Position numbers and translations under genes: made by a program
In this document: in pieces, positions 10,020-21,578 of the stretch
How positions within the stretch are numbered: position 1 is the stretch's first letter
Layout: every line of letters begins with the position of its first letter
The notes under the pieces: model-generated
Database searches by the model: none
The model's input: the letters and a program-made list of their open reading frames with translations, nothing else
Told to the model about the DNA's origin: nothing
NCBI GenBank assembly: GCA_963576725.1
Contig: OY755241.1
Span: 55,552,484 to 55,616,483 of the forward strand
Reading direction: 5' to 3'
From: Azorinus chamasolen
Lineage: Eukaryota > Mollusca > Bivalvia > Cardiida > Solecurtidae
Length of the DNA stretch: 64,000 nt

Positions 10020-10310
10020 CAGTAAACCTCGATAATTCGAAAGTTTAGTATATAAGAATTTAGACTCTTTTAGGCTGATGAATGCGAGCTTTCTGCAAGA
10101 CTTTCACTCTTAAGTTGCAAATCTCTATTACAGATCGATAATGATACGTATTTTAGTGCTCGCACAATCGAGAATTTACTGTACATAGTAAAACTACTAT
10201 AAACCGGAATTCTAGTGGAGAATAATTTAGATACTTTTAGGCATGTTTCTGCTTAATGCAAGGTGAAAGTCATGCAAAAAGCTCCTATGGACAAGGTTTT
10301 CTATAACTGA
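10020..10310. mobile_element. Two damaged TA-type MITEs (F-like)
   Basis: 10020-10183 runs from AGTAAACCTCGATAATTCG to CAATCGAGAATTTACTGTA. 10190-10310 starts AGTAAAACTACTATAAACC and keeps only one arm, ending at CAAAAAGCTCCTATGG. Confidence 0.65.
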
Positions 10311-10329
10311 GATCAAAGGTCAATGTCAA

Positions 10330-11110
10330 GGAGACCTGAAAATGGTACTTGATATTTACCAATCCGGAATTGTACTTACACACCAAATTCCCACCTCATG
10401 TAATATAGGGTTATGTTCTGGACAAGCTGTACACGGAGACACGGACACACTGGGACAGTTAAATTACTAAATGCTACCAAAGCAAGCTTTGTGGGCATAG
10501 CCAATATAACAAATTAAGACAATATCTAACTATCGACCACTAACAGGTAACCACCCGGTTATCATGGCAACCAACACGTTTTTAAAAGACCTGGCATTAA
10601 CGTAAAGGTACCTAATACCCCTACATAGCAATATTTAGTAAATTGAGAACAACGAGGTCACCACTCCGTTACCATTGCAACCAACTCTTTTTTAAACACC
10701 TACTAATGAATATGGTTGGTCCTTCGGGATCATTAGTTTTCTTGTAATTAGTTTTGAAAATTGAATACTGCTTAAGCCGGTGCTAGGGGGCGTGAGTAGT
10801 GTTGCACTTTTAATTACTACTCATTAACAGACTCAATAAAACCGAGTCTGCAATTTTCTCTTTTTGTATTTCTGCTTTTGCTTTCGAGGGATCACCCATT
10901 TTCAGAATATATTTACCCAAATACCCCCTATCTTTTTAAGCCAAATTGAACAATCAGTGTCCACCAATCAGTTACCATTTCACAACACATACCAATCAAT
11001 TCGGAGTACTAAGATATCCCAACATACACATTTTCAGCAATTTGAACAATATCTAAATTTTTACTAAGGAACAGTTCACAGTTCAGTTACTTTGGCAATA
11101 ATAATGTAAC
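10330..11110. repeat. Irregular repeat of about 110 bp, several degenerate units
   Basis: Recurring pieces are AGGTAACCACCCGGTTA, CATGGCAACCAACAC, AGGTACCTAATACCCCTACA and TTTGAACAATATCTAA. The same pieces occur at 29945-30500. I see no coding content. Confidence 0.6.
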
Positions 11111-11165
11111 ATGTTCAATTTCTTTCTTGGTTTTCGACTTTGACTTGGACTTTGAAACTTGACCC

Positions 11166-11380
11166 TTAACTCTTTTGGCGCCAAATTTTAAAGTGGCGTC
11201 TGCAATAATAATTTCATATTATGTAAATATAATTCTAAACTAAATAATAAAGGTATATTAGTAAAGCATTCTTTTTCTAAAAACCTATATGCTTGGGCTA
11301 AAAGTGAAGTCCTAGGTCAGATGCCGCCTTGAACTGTTTTCAATGGTGCCAACAGGCGACATTGGCGCCAAAAGGGTTAA
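11166..11380 (-). mobile_element. MITE family D (TTAA type), hairpin arm deleted
   Basis: TTAA at 11166-11169 and 11377-11380 with CTCTTTTGGCGCC / GGCGCCAAAAGGG ends. The second arm of the GCCGCCTT hairpin is missing. Confidence 0.85.
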
Positions 11381-11383
11381 GGG

Positions 11384-12370
11384 GGTTGACAATTTTTAAA
11401 AAGTCTTTTGATAAAACGCCTGTAATAGCCAACAAAACTCGGGAATTGCCTAAGTTCTTTGACATTCTTTGGAGCTGACCAGGAGCTGTCCAGAATTTAA
11501 CCGCTAACGTTCTATCTGGGTCCGTTTCTATACCTTTATACGAAACAACGTAACCAAGGTAATGTTCTGAAAATGGGTGATCTTTTGAAAGCAAAAGAAG
11601 AAACGCAAAAGAGAAAATTGCAAACTCGGTTTTGTTAAGTCCACGAGTAGTAATTAAAATATCACATTTTGAAGGCGTTAAGCGAGAGAATACCGACTCA
11701 AGTCTTTGAAGATGTTCTTTGAATATTTTTTTAGAATATTAGGATGTCTTCAAGGAAAATCAGATGCTCATCTCTCAGATGCCTTTCACCCATACATTTT
11801 CCATTAATATTAAAAAATGTAGCTGGTGCATTCTTGAAACCGAAACTCATACTATTACATTCAAAGAATCCCAAATTACTGACTGAAAATGCCGTCTTTG
11901 CTTTGTCTTTCTCATCTATTTTAACGTGCCAATAGCAAGATCTAAATCTAACTTGGAGAAAAACTTTGCACCATTAATCCTATCAATGATGTCATAAAAT
12001 CTGGGTAACATGTATGCACCCTTGCGTGCTTTACTGATTAAAATACGAAAGTCTGTGCAGAAACGCAGACTACCGTTAGATTCTTATTTGACATCAGAAT
12101 TCTACATGTCTTTGACATGCTGATACATTTCCACATTCCAGGAAGAATGCGTCAGTGAGGCTGCTTAAAAGGTTTAATAGGTCTATCAACTTCTAAAACC
12201 GTTTTGTGGTTAACAAGATCAGTCCTCCAATATCCTTTGGACCTTTTGAAAAGAATTTGTTCCAACTGCCAAACATTTGCTTCACTTTCAGTAACTGTGC
12301 CTTGGTTACATTAGACTCACCAATACTAAAACCTAAATCTACCCACAGGACGCCGTACGCGGTTACCTCC
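11384..12370 (-). pseudogene. Ty3/gypsy-type pol remnant (reverse transcriptase)
   Basis: Reading the minus strand from 12370 down, short stretches match the Ty3/gypsy reverse transcriptase in order. These are SLRFCTDFR and LPRFYDIIDRINGAKFFSKL (about 12070-11950), then GFKNAPATF (about 11840), then FLEDILIF near 11740 where a Y/F-x-DD motif is expected. Further on come KGIETDPDRTLAV (about 11530) and DFLKIVNPLN (about 11385). The frame changes repeatedly and contains stops, and the catalytic DD pair reads ED, so it is dead. No LTRs, gag or integrase were identified. It runs straight into MITE D at 11380. It is an old copy, repeated in the right duplication at 63185-64000. Confidence 0.78.
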
Positions 12371-12379
12371 TTGTTGAGA

Positions 12380-12640
12380 AAATGACTGTTGTGAGGAATC
12401 TAATTAAGTTAAAATTTGGTTATTTTATATATTATTATATAGTATTTCGATATTGTTTTTCTAAATTAGAACCAATCTTGTTCTAATGTGTGACCTGAGA
12501 GCTGGGGTGCACACTTTTTGTTTTCTCAGATTAAACCGGTTTTCCTGTTTGATAAAGAGATATTCCAAATGGCTTCTAAATCATTCTTACATCAGCAAGT
12601 AATTTGATTAAAATCTGTGATATAATATTTATGTCTAGTT
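12380..12640. other. No feature recognised
   Basis: AT-rich sequence with no convincing frame, repeat or hairpin. Confidence 0.5.
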
Positions 12641-12644
12641 TGTG

Positions 12645-12900
12645 ATTTTAACCCCCTCACCGCTGTGGGTACGAATCCCGGTCAGCGCATTTAGATTTTT
12701 AATGTGAGGAAGCCTTCCATCTGGCTTGCGGTAGGTCGGTGGTTCTACCTTGATGTTCTTCTGTGCTAGAAACAATGTAATTTGTTCCTTGCACAGAAGA
12801 GCATCTAGGGTCTTCCTCCACCTGTAATTAGCTTGGCGTCGTGATATTACTGGAATACTTTTAATACGACGTAACACCCGATAAAACAAAAACAAACTAA
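12645..12900 (+). mobile_element. tRNA-derived SINE
   Basis: A B-box-like GGTACGAATCCCGGTCAGC is followed by TGTGAGGAAGCCTTCCATCT and GGTCGGTGGTTCTACC, a body I recall from bivalve SINEs. The tail is AACACCCGATAAAACAAAAA. The A-box part is missing or eroded. A 3' fragment recurs at 43618-43690. A long minus-strand open frame crosses this SINE and is not a gene. Confidence 0.7.
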
Positions 12901-13109
12901 AACTTTGCCAAAACGTGTGCCGCAACATACCATTTTCTGAAGATTCTTCTATATAACCATGATCTACAGTTAAAAGCAATTCTGTGACACTCAGGTTTCT
13001 GGCCATTCCCGAGGTTCTCCAATACAAACGAACCTCCTTTGGAACAGTTGTCGCAGTCGTTGCACCACAGCTCGCAAGATAACGGCATTGCAGCATACAA
13101 GGATGACAA
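12897..13109 (-). other. Unrecognised cysteine-containing open frame
   Basis: A 70-codon frame with CELWCNDCDNCSKGG and PECHRIAFNCRSW. The cysteine spacing is suggestive of an extracellular module, but I do not recognise a family. A second, longer minus-strand frame overlaps it in another phase (12635-13201) and runs through the SINE. A decayed exon is possible. No clear splice sites frame it. Confidence 0.25.
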
Positions 13110-13900
13110 GAAGGACTGTGTGTTGTATGCGTAATCGGGTAAAACCTGTTTGAATCTAAATGGTGCTCAAGTATAAGGTCGTGCTGGTGGAAACTGAACA
13201 TTATACAAATGTTTTTACAAGTGCTTTATAAACTGCGTTACTGGTATAACGTGTGATTACATGTAATACTTAAAGTACTTCTGTGATACAAATTTATTAG
13301 GACTTCAGTTAATTAAATGAAATCACATTTGATGGACATATTTTCTTCACATCAATAATCCTATTTCTGGGAAAATAGAAAACAGAGTGCTCTCAGTATT
13401 TACGCAATATTTCAAAAACAATTAAAAGCATTTAAGCTGTAATTTTACACAAATGTGAGCCATTGTTGTACCTAAAAACTGGCATATAACACTTTTCTAT
13501 CTGTTGAATAAATTTAGTGAAAAAAGGAATTTAAACTGGGTTGCATTTATTCTGGGACACCCTGTAGTGACTCTTAAACTGAGCAAAACAGTATTAGACA
13601 AGATCTATTTTAAGTCTCGCTGACTTTTAAACTAAACAAAACTCGTGTGTACCAGTGACGTTATTACAATGAAAGCAGACAGTGACTAAGGGTTGAGTGA
13701 ACCTTTAAAATTAATGTCACTGTCTCATCCTGTCCTTGTTGGGGACTCAATGTTAGCTGGATTTGACTGGCATGTTAGACCATCTGGATTTAGACTTTGT
13801 GATCAAAAGGGGAGTGGGGTTGTGAAGAGGATCTGATTGAACCAAACTTGCAGCCTCTGCAGCGAGAGAAGTTCAAAGCATCAGGCATCATCTTTGATAA
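13110..13900. other. No gene recognised
   Basis: A short AAACTGGG...TTTATTCTGGGACACCCTGT motif near 13530-13565 resembles the end of a DNA transposon. Nothing else is identifiable. Confidence 0.4.
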
Positions 13901-13910
13901 TGTTGCGACA

Positions 13911-14340
13911 GGAATAAACAACTTTACATCCATTGAATCTCATCACGAGGGAAGAGAGCTAGTATTTTCACATTGAATCTCATCACGAGGGTAGAGAGCT
14001 AGTATTTTCACACACTAGTGATCTGAGTGCTACGTTTGAATCCACAATCATAAGATGTTATAAAAGCCTTCAATGACATTTCTCGATATTTGGATGATAT
14101 TGTGAACTCAGACAACCCTTTCTCTGGGTCCATGCTTATAAAGCTTTTTAGTTGAGTCTGAGTTCGTTCTAAAGCTTTTGATTGGTCAGATTTGAGTTCT
14201 CAAGCTTTTGATTGATCAGATTTGACCAGTCAAAAACTTGAGAACGAACTCAGACTCAACTAAAAGTTTTATAAGCATGGACCCTGATGTTCTGATTCCT
14301 ACACGTTTCCCAAAACATATCAAATTGAATAAAGTGTCAG
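13911..14340 (+). mobile_element. Penelope-like reverse-transcriptase element, fragment 1
   Basis: Starts with a 40-bp tandem duplication (13931-14010, CATTGAATCTCATCACGAGG). The frame then reads ISRYLDDIVNSDNPF around 14075-14125, a reverse-transcriptase Y-x-DD motif. A foldback MITE interrupts it at 14126-14284. The frame resumes as VLIPTRFPKHIKLNK and stops matching after about 14340. Confidence 0.65.
14126..14284. mobile_element. Foldback MITE inside fragment 1
   Basis: Inverted arms of about 45 bp: GGGTCCATGCTTATAAAGCT and its complement AGTTTTATAAGCATGGACCC. Comparison with the uninterrupted sequence at 15140-15165 (CTTTCTCTGATGTTCTG) places the insertion between TCTCT and GATG. It has no TTAA or CAGTAAAACC ends, so it belongs to a different family. 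Confidence 0.85.
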
Positions 14341-14344
14341 GACG

Positions 14345-15010
14345 GGCCAGAGTGTGGACAAAAATACAATTATTTTATTTATTCTTTATTTTCTTCTATT
14401 ATCATGTTTCCACAATAAATATCTGATAACATTTAAATATAGATCTATATTTATTTTTAAATAAATATGGAACTGTATACATTTATACACAAGCAATACC
14501 TTTCCACAATAATTCATCATGAACACTTTCAAAATCTAATATCGTTGTGAACGGTTCTTAAATTTAAGAACACTTTCAAATATCGCTGTCAATAGTTTTC
14601 AAATTTGAGAACCCTTTAAAAAAACAATATCGCTCTAACGGACCGTTTGAAATTCGCCCGATTTATTCGGAAAGCGCAGATCGAAAAATAGATTGAAATA
14701 TCGGATTGCTAAGCATCGCAGAGACTTCAAAGTGAAAGTATTCATTAGCCAATCAGAGACGAGATAACAAATAATTCCACTTCCGCTTTCAGTCGGTCGA
14801 TTAAAAGTTGTGTTTGTTGACAGATACAAATTCATGAATTATAACAAATTCAGAGACAATAATGACGAATAAGAAGTATAGATCGATATACAACTTGTAT
14901 TTGAAAGGATCATATAGGTCGTAGACATTGTCATGTGGGTTTAAAGAAATACGAGGTAAAAATGTATGGAATTGACTTGCTGGCACAATCGGTTTTCGTG
15001 CATGCAGCAG
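14345..15010. other. No gene recognised
   Basis: AT-rich. It repeats TTCTTAAATTTAAGAACAC-like phrases near 14550-14620. No supported frame. Confidence 0.4.
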
Positions 15011-15378
15011 GCGACATCAAGAAGGAAGAGAGCTGATATTTTCACACACTAGTGATCTGAGTTCTACGTTTGAATCCACAATCATAAGATGTCATAAAAG
15101 CCTTCAATGACATTTCTCGATATTTGGATGATATTATGAACTCAGACAACTCTTTCTCTGATGTTCTGAATCGTAAACGTTACCCAAAACATATCAAATT
15201 GAATAAAGCTTACCCTTCCGACACTTATGCAGCTTTTTTTTATCTAGACCTTAAACTTGACAATGGAATGATTTCTTCTAAAATATATCACAAACGAGAT
15301 GATTTTGATTTTAATATTGTAAAAATTCCCTCATCTTGACGGAAATGTTCCCGTGACCCCTCTTACGGGGTTTATATA

Positions 15379-16860
15379 CTCAGCGTCACTAGAAAGTTAC
15401 CACCATATATACCCCTATATCTTTTGAAATAGTAGTATCATATGCAAAATACTAGTACGATGTTGTTCTTTATTTAAATGTGTAGTAAAAGTCGCTTATA
15501 TTGTCCCGATACGGTTCTCTCCTTTTTCGACCACGGACTGCACGTGCGAATTGACGTTTTCGTACAAAGTCGACAAGTTCATCACGAACCATTTGTGGTT
15601 TATGAAAGTCAGAGTTCATGCCAACATAAAGACGCTAAATTTCGTAAGAGATTTGCTCAAAATTGGACGTTTGACAGATGCCCAACGTCAGCAGACCGTC
15701 GGTATGGTCGACGCTGGATTATCGTATCGAGATATAGCAGGTCGAATGGGGGTGTTCTCACCAAACGATCATGAAACTCGTCCAGAAACACCATCAGATA
15801 GGGTATGTGGGTGATAGGCCGCACCCAGGACGTCCAAAGGCGACGTCAAGGCGTACTGAACGTCAAATCGTCCTCTCGCACCTTCGCAATAGGTTCCTGT
15901 CGACTACAAAGACGGCACGAGAGACACCAGGACACCAGGAATTCGCAATGACCCGATAAGCGCATCTACTGTGCGCCGTCGCTTAAAGTGGACAGTGTTA
16001 CGTGCTTACCGGGGTAACGTTTTGACGCAAGAGCGTCGAAAAAACGGGTTAATTTGTGAACGTTGCACCGAAGATGGCTTAATCGGCAGTGGCAATGTGT
16101 ACTTTTTACCAACGAATCGAGATTTTGTTTAGATATAGTCGACGGGAGAAAGAATGTATGTAAATGTCGGGGAGAACGGTATGCGGACTGTCGTGTGAGA
16201 CAGGCTATGCGGCTGTGTTCGAGCAGTGAAATGGTGTGGGCAGACATCTCTTGGAGGCATAAAACACCACTCACCGTGGTTGACAGAAATTTGACGGCAC
16301 AGCGGTATGTTGACATCTTAAGACCAGTTGTCCCTTTTCTACAGACACACAGTGACGTTAATGTATACCAACAAGACAATGCCCGGCCTCATTCTGCAAG
16401 GTTAACACAGGGTTTCCTGAGAAACAATAATGTCAATACACTCTCTTGGCCTACTTACTCGCCCGATTTCAGTCCTATTGAGCATTTGTGGGATCAATTA
16501 GGACGTGCAGTGTATGACGGTCGACGTCACATCGCGAACTGTCAGCAGCTCATCCAGGCCCTCATAGGCGAATGGGAGGCTATCCCCCAGTACCGTATAC
16601 GGCGTCTGATACAGAGTATGCGGCGCAGAATCACCGCAGTCCTTCGTGCACAAGGAGGCCATACCCGTTACTGAGGTTTGTGACTTTTGTTTTTCCGGTG
16701 ACCTTCTTAAAGCAAAGAATTGTCACTTTTTTCGGAAAAATGGGTACCAAACAAATTTTCATAACACTTCACCGTGTACAATATAAAATTACATCTATAT
16801 GTAATGTAGTAAAGCAATTATGGACATACATATGGGTGGTAACTTTCTAGTGACGCTGAG
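15379..16860 (+). mobile_element. Tc1-family DNA transposon, full length
   Basis: Terminal inverted repeats CTCAGCGTCACTAGAAAGTT plus ACCACC at both ends, flanked by TA (15377-15378; 16861-16862). The empty site is visible in the related element at about 32980 (GGGGTTTATATATCTCAACT), confirming a TA target. Length about 1,480 bp, normal for Tc1. Confidence 0.93.
15551..16674 (+). pseudogene. Tc1 transposase (DD34E type), inactivated
   Basis: The N-terminal helix-turn-helix region reads RLTDAQRQQTVGMVDAG and LSYRDIAGRMGV (about 15660-15750). The frame shifts near 15750 to GDRPHPGRPKATSRR and again before 16060. The last 203 codons (16063-16674) are continuous and hold the catalytic core: VLFTNESRF, QQDNARPHSAR, SPDFSPIEHLWD, then SMRRR and a terminal HTRY. 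The second Asp and the Glu are separated by 34 residues (DD34E). The first catalytic Asp, normally in TDESRF, is Asn here. Frameshifts plus the lost Asp make the enzyme inactive. It lies wholly inside the TIRs at 15379-16860. Confidence 0.92.
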
Positions 16861-18132
16861 TATATTTGTATATATGTCAACTTATTCGTTTTGCTAGATC
16901 TTGTTCATCTGTTGACAATTTTAACAGTCGAAATATAATTTTAACTGAAAGGCTGCTTAAGCAAGGATATAGATACCATAAACTAAGAAAAACATTCCCT
17001 ATATTTTATCATCGAAATCTCTCAATAAGTACAAATGTAATCTCAAGGCGCTCCGGCGACACAGTATTTCACATCTTGAATTTTATGGTGGTGTCATTTA
17101 CAAATTTTGTAAGATTATTGGACATACCCATGATCTCACTTTATTCATCAAATATTTTAGAAAAAAGTAAAAAGGGATATGATCCTATAGTAATACAACA
17201 TACTGTATGTCTGGTTGTCAACCCTTTTACAGTTAGCAATCACGCTGTCCTCTTTCAATGTACACCGACCAGAAAGGTTTCGTACTCTATGAAAGTGACT
17301 TCTAAAATCCGGAAACGAAAGGAGGACGTCGGATATCTGTACTATTTCGTTTTTGTCGTACCCTTTATGGCTTTTCTACAATTACTCTGTTTGCAGCTCA
17401 ATCATTGAGTACACTAGCGATAGGTGGATAAAGATTGTTTCACTTTTCGTTTTAAATGCACTTTACCACTGTATTTGCCATCGCGGTTTTTGTAGATAAG
17501 TCGGAGATACGTTTATTTACACTGTTTGTCTTTTAGGGTGGGGATGGAATAAGTGTGAGGTTGTGCCCCATAAGCCGGTTTAAGCCCCCAGTAACTTTGT
17601 CACTGACCGTTCCAAGGCGGTAGATGTACTTCCATCTTCCCCAATTGTTTGTTTGTTTTGTCTTTGTGCGTCTCTTTATGTTTTGGTAGTTAAGTACATT
17701 TGCTGTGTTTTCGTGTGTTGCTGTTCGGGTGGCTGTTTGTTCTGTATGTGGTGTTTCCTGCATGACTCATATTTGTACTTTAAAGAAAAGGGTAAAGAAG
17801 TCTGCTCTCAAGCTCTTGTAGATTTTGCCACCGTACGCCCATTGTCCTTTCTGAAAAAACATCCAATATAGAATCCAGGAAGGAAACTTGCAGAAATCAA
17901 ATTACTTGATTAGAGAGAATTTGCGTTTTCAGCAAGAGCTTGACGAGAAAATATTAAAAAAAACAGTTTTAGGGCACATGGGATGTTGAAATAATCCTCT
18001 CAGACAAGAACTAAACGGATGGCCGGTCGGTGGATTTGATCCCATGCGCTGCTCTGCAGCAAATGAGATTAGCTGAAATCATCTACCTGAAATAATCCCT
18101 CATCATCATGTCATTTCATCATTCATGACATA

Positions 18133-18535
18133 GCGGAAGATGGAAGTACCCCCTTGGAACTGTCAGTGACAAATGTCAATGTGTGGGGGGGGGGGGGTAA
18201 GCCGGTTTCGGGGCGCCCAACCTCACACTTATTTCATCCCCATCCTAAAACACAAACAGTGTTAAAAACTGCGATGGCAAATACAGTTGTAAAGTGCATG
18301 TAAAACGAAAACAAGTGAATCAAACTGTATCCACCTATCGATAATGTGCTCAATGATTGAGCTACAAACAGAGTAACTGTAGAAAAGTAATAAAGGGTAC
18401 GACAAAAACGAAATAGTACAGATATCCGACGTCCTCCTTCCGTTTCCGGATTTTAAAAATCGCTTTCATAGAGTACTAAACCTTTCTTGTCGGTGTAAAT
18501 TGAAAGAGGACAGCGTGATTGCTAACTGTTTCTAA
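18133..18535 (-). mobile_element. Penelope-like element 3' fragment
   Basis: Minus-strand copy of the 3' module (GATGGAAGTACCCCCTTGGA...GCGCCCAACCTCACACTTAT). It then covers the region encoding the conserved C-terminal part, ending near CAGCGTGATTGCTAACTG. A 13-G run lies at about 18185-18198. Confidence 0.75.
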
Positions 18536-18539
18536 AATG

Positions 18540-19025
18540 GCTACAATGTTCCACCTTTCATATTGCATTATAAATTGTGTGCCACTAGTGTGTGAGGATA
18601 ATCTTCCGGATTTAAGAGGTCGCCGTCTGCAATTTTCTCTTTTTACATTTCTACTTTCACTTTCGAAGGATCACTAATTTTCAGAATGTATTTCACCTGC
18701 TTCTTTATTAAATTCATCCGATTATAAAGATTGCAACATGTTGCCCAGACTTTGTTGTATATGTTTGAATTACAACACCTAAACGTGCCGCTTGCTGGCA
18801 TTTATAGCCAATGTTCTCTACCCTTTTGACTGGCTGTGAGAACAGACTCTTGTATTTACATTTGGAAAAAGCTGTTTTGTTCCCAAAGTGAGGCAAAAAA
18901 TGCAAGTCTTATTCAAAAGCGAAAAAACATTCGAACACTTTCGCAGGAAAAGAGAAACTGTCGTTTGCATGTGGTTTAGGTGGAAGTAGACTAACGGTGC
19001 GTTGGTAAAAGTTTTACTTCCGGTT
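18540..19025. other. No gene recognised
   Basis: A short phrase AATGGCTACAATGTTCCACC (about 18536) resembles part of a family A1 MITE. The CTGCAATTTTCTC...TTTCGAAGGATCAC text near 18628-18680 matches 10850-10890. Confidence 0.4.
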
Positions 19026-19028
19026 GGG

Positions 19029-19655
19029 TAAAAGTACAAAAATGAGTCATGCAGGAAACACCACATACAGAACAAACAGTCGCCCGAACGGCAACACAAG
19101 GAAACAGCAAATGTACATAACTAGAAAAAACAACAAGAGACGCACAAAGACAAAACAAACATACAATAGGAGGAAGATGGAAGTACCGCCTTGGAACGGT
19201 CAGTGACAAAAGTCACTGGGGGTTAAACCGGTTTATGGGCGCCCAACCTCACTCTTATTCCATCCCCACCCTAAAAGACAAACAGTGTAAATAAACGTAT
19301 CCCCTCTCCGACTAATCTACAACAACCGCGACAGCAAATACAATGGTAAAGTGCATGTATAACGAAAAAACATTTAATTGAACATACTGTATCCACCTAT
19401 CGCTAGTGTACTCAATGATTGAGCTGCAAACAGAGTAACTGTAGAAAAGTAATAAAGGGTACGACAAAAATGAAATAGTACAGATATCCGACGTTCTCCT
19501 TCCATTTCTGGATTTAAGAGGTCGCCTTCATAGAGTACTAAACCTTTCTTGTCGGCGTACATGCAAAGAGGCCAGCGTGATTGCCAACTGTAAAAGGGTT
19601 CACAACCAAACATGCAGTATGTTGTAGTACTACAGGATCATATCCCTTTTTAATG
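19029..19655 (-). mobile_element. Penelope-like element 3' fragment
   Basis: Begins at the 3' terminus (AAAGTACAAAAATGAGTCAT). It contains ACCGCCTTGGAACGGTCAGT, the hairpin CAGTGACAAAAGTCACTG and AACCGGTT, then the coding end (minus-strand SWQSRWPLCMYADKKGLVLY). It is truncated after ATCCCTTTTTAATG. Confidence 0.82.
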
Positions 19656-19945
19656 AATTGTTTAAAGTCTAATAAGCGGATTAGGAAAAGAGAATCCTCA
19701 TGTTCATACCAAGTAAGTTTAATTATGAAATGAAACCTGCTGTTGTAGTCCCGATGACCCACGTACTCGTGCTTACGCGCTGTTTTGAACCCGTTTAGAT
19801 TATACCTTTGCATGGCCTAACGTCAACAGTAGACGAGAGTACTACAGCGTTTTAACAGTGCTCCAGTAACTGCACAAATGAAATGAGTACTGGAAAGCAG
19901 CTAAAACGTTTCATTCGAGAATAACGATAATACACGTTTGTGTTC

Positions 19946-20042
19946 GGCAATAACATCTGAAGTGTCCCTTGGGACTGTTTGCCCTGGCTCTTCGGGCTCG
20001 AGACAACAACAGCCTCTCGGGACACTGAAGATGTTATTGCCC
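19946..20042. repeat. Inverted repeat, 22-bp arms
   Basis: GGCAATAACATCTGAAGTGT and its near-complement ACACTGAAGATGTTATTGCC enclose a loop rich in GGCTCTTCGGGCTCGAG. Not assigned to a MITE family. Confidence 0.7.
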
Positions 20043-20043
20043 C

Positions 20044-21290
20044 AAAAAGTGTATTAACCCTCTAGTAAAGGAAAAGGGCGTGAGTTGTAACGTACAATAG
20101 GTGTAAAGAGAAACGGAATTAGATAAGTATAAATTTCCACTTGATAAATAAACCAATGTCGGTTTCAAGAGAGCAAAGAGACCGAAAAAAGACGTACAAC
20201 ATGTACAATAGATAAAACAAAACAGTATCACAGTCAATGTCAGAACAAGATTGTTTAAAACAATGCTTTATCTGTACATCGCCGTCACTACACTGTAAAT
20301 TTCTGGGATTTACACTCGCCGTGTCCCTCGCTTATATAACACACATAATTATGTCTAGTGCACACACAAGCATAACACACAGGTGAATTGGAGTACAACA
20401 TCTGTTGGACTAGCCACGTTTTACATAAATCAACCACCATGTAATCCTAAACTGTTTGATGAATAATATACCCAGGTATTATTTCGGCTGGTAATAAAAT
20501 ACTGGACCCAGTCTTACTAATGCAAAGTTCAAGTACGCTGTCTCAACAAGGTGCCGTTCTACGTGTTGCAAACAACAACAGTACAGGCTACATGGCCAAA
20601 ACCAACCTCCAACGCAGTTATCTCCCCTAATCGCCACGCTGAAGATACCCCTGCCACCACAACATTCACGTGACCATGGTGTACATTATGTGATCAAACT
20701 GTAACAGACGCTATCTATGTTAGCTGCCAACTCTTACCGTAGCGAATCGGTAAATTTACTATTAAGATCTACATCATACAACAAATGTAGCTAAAATTCA
20801 CCTAAAAACTTGTGGTGGCAGTGATTACCGCATGTAATGACAAGGGATATCACTGTGAGGAGTATAGGCCAAAACATAAACGTTGGGTGCCATTTGTAGA
20901 CGGTGGGAAGAAGCTAGTCTGGTATGGATTACCTACTCTGACACTACGTATCTTGAAGTGCGGCGGGGAACCATACTAGGAAGAAGCAGGTAGTCGTTTG
21001 TTCTATATCGTAAACCTTTACCTTTCCAAAGCATTCAAATGGCCAAGCAGCTCTTCTCACAAGTGTTGCGTTCCAACCCTTGGCAGTGCAGATCTTGCCA
21101 GCTGGAGAGAGTGTCCGGGCGTGAAGGAAGTGCAATGATACGGAATGTAGCGCATGCTTGCAATCGCTCTCTCACTGTTCACTCAACCGTGACATACCAC
21201 ATGTACACGTATCGATTTATACATGCCACTGGACTGCTATACTTATTGTACATTGACAGTATGACTGGGTACAGATGTTACTATAATTAC
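20044..21290. other. No gene recognised
   Basis: Moderately complex sequence without MITE ends. Two short frames (20944-21135 minus and 21039-21371 plus) overlap on opposite strands and match nothing I know. A regulatory or decayed region is possible. Confidence 0.4.
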
Positions 21291-21291
21291 T

Positions 21292-21533
21292 TTAACCCTT
21301 CCTCTGTATATTCCAAATTTCATTACCTCAGTTTTAATATTCATGGACACAAAATTTATAATGAAATATGAATGGTGGAACATTGTAGCCATTTTAGAAA
21401 GTATATAAACAGATTTATCAAATTCCATTGGCAAGCAGAACCTTATCTAACGGCCCCTATAGGAACCATGTGATCGGGGGTCTCATCTGTTTGCAATAGC
21501 ATTAAAATGCGTTTGTATGAAGGTAAGGATTAG
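21292..21533 (-). mobile_element. MITE family A1 (TTAA type)
   Basis: TTAACCCTTCCTCTGTATAT at the left. Right end GTATGAAGGTAAGGATTAG, with the right TTAA mutated. Hairpin CGGCCCCTATAGGAACC. Confidence 0.82.
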
Positions 21534-21578
21534 GTCTTACATAACATAATGTCGCTCTAATCTAGATGTGGCGAAATT

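Larger units (their letters stand above)
1..12197. repeat. Segmental duplication, left copy
   Basis: This segment is repeated in the same orientation at 51723-64000. To map a position, add 51,722 up to base 904, about 51,711 from base 916, 51,723 around the GT31 gene, and 51,808 after base 8769. Gene and MITE order are identical. By eye the copies differ at about one base per hundred, plus small indels. The largest are an 85-bp gap here inside GT31 (after 8769) and 11 bp present here (905-915) but missing from the right copy. Homology continues to the first base of the window, so the true left end lies outside. The segment could be a recent tandem duplication or two haplotypes placed in series by the assembler. 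Confidence 0.97.
15015..17790 (+). mobile_element. Penelope-like reverse-transcriptase element, fragment 2, split by Tc1
   Basis: 15015-15378 encodes ISRYLDDIMNSDNSF, then KRYPKHIKLNKAYPSD and KIYHKRDDFDFNIV. After the Tc1 insertion (15379-16860) the element resumes with QLIRFARSCSSVDNFNSRN, LLKQGYRYHKLRK and VVNPFTVSNHAVLF, then a 3' non-coding module ending near 17790 at CATGACTCATATTTGTACTT. The order of Y-x-DD, KIYDKRDDF-like and GVYISQLIRFAR-like blocks matches a reverse-transcriptase family common in invertebrate genomes that I attribute to Penelope-like elements. I see no GIY-YIG endonuclease, so that attribution is not firm. Many frameshifts make it inactive. Confidence 0.65.

Noticed and set aside
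12635..13201. 188-codon minus-strand protein
   Set aside because: The frame runs through a SINE and includes its B-box; it changes character along its length and overlaps another frame. Not a gene.
16866..17408. 180-codon host protein
   Set aside because: It is the downstream part of the retroelement frame resuming after the Tc1 insertion (QLIRFAR..., VVNPFTV...).
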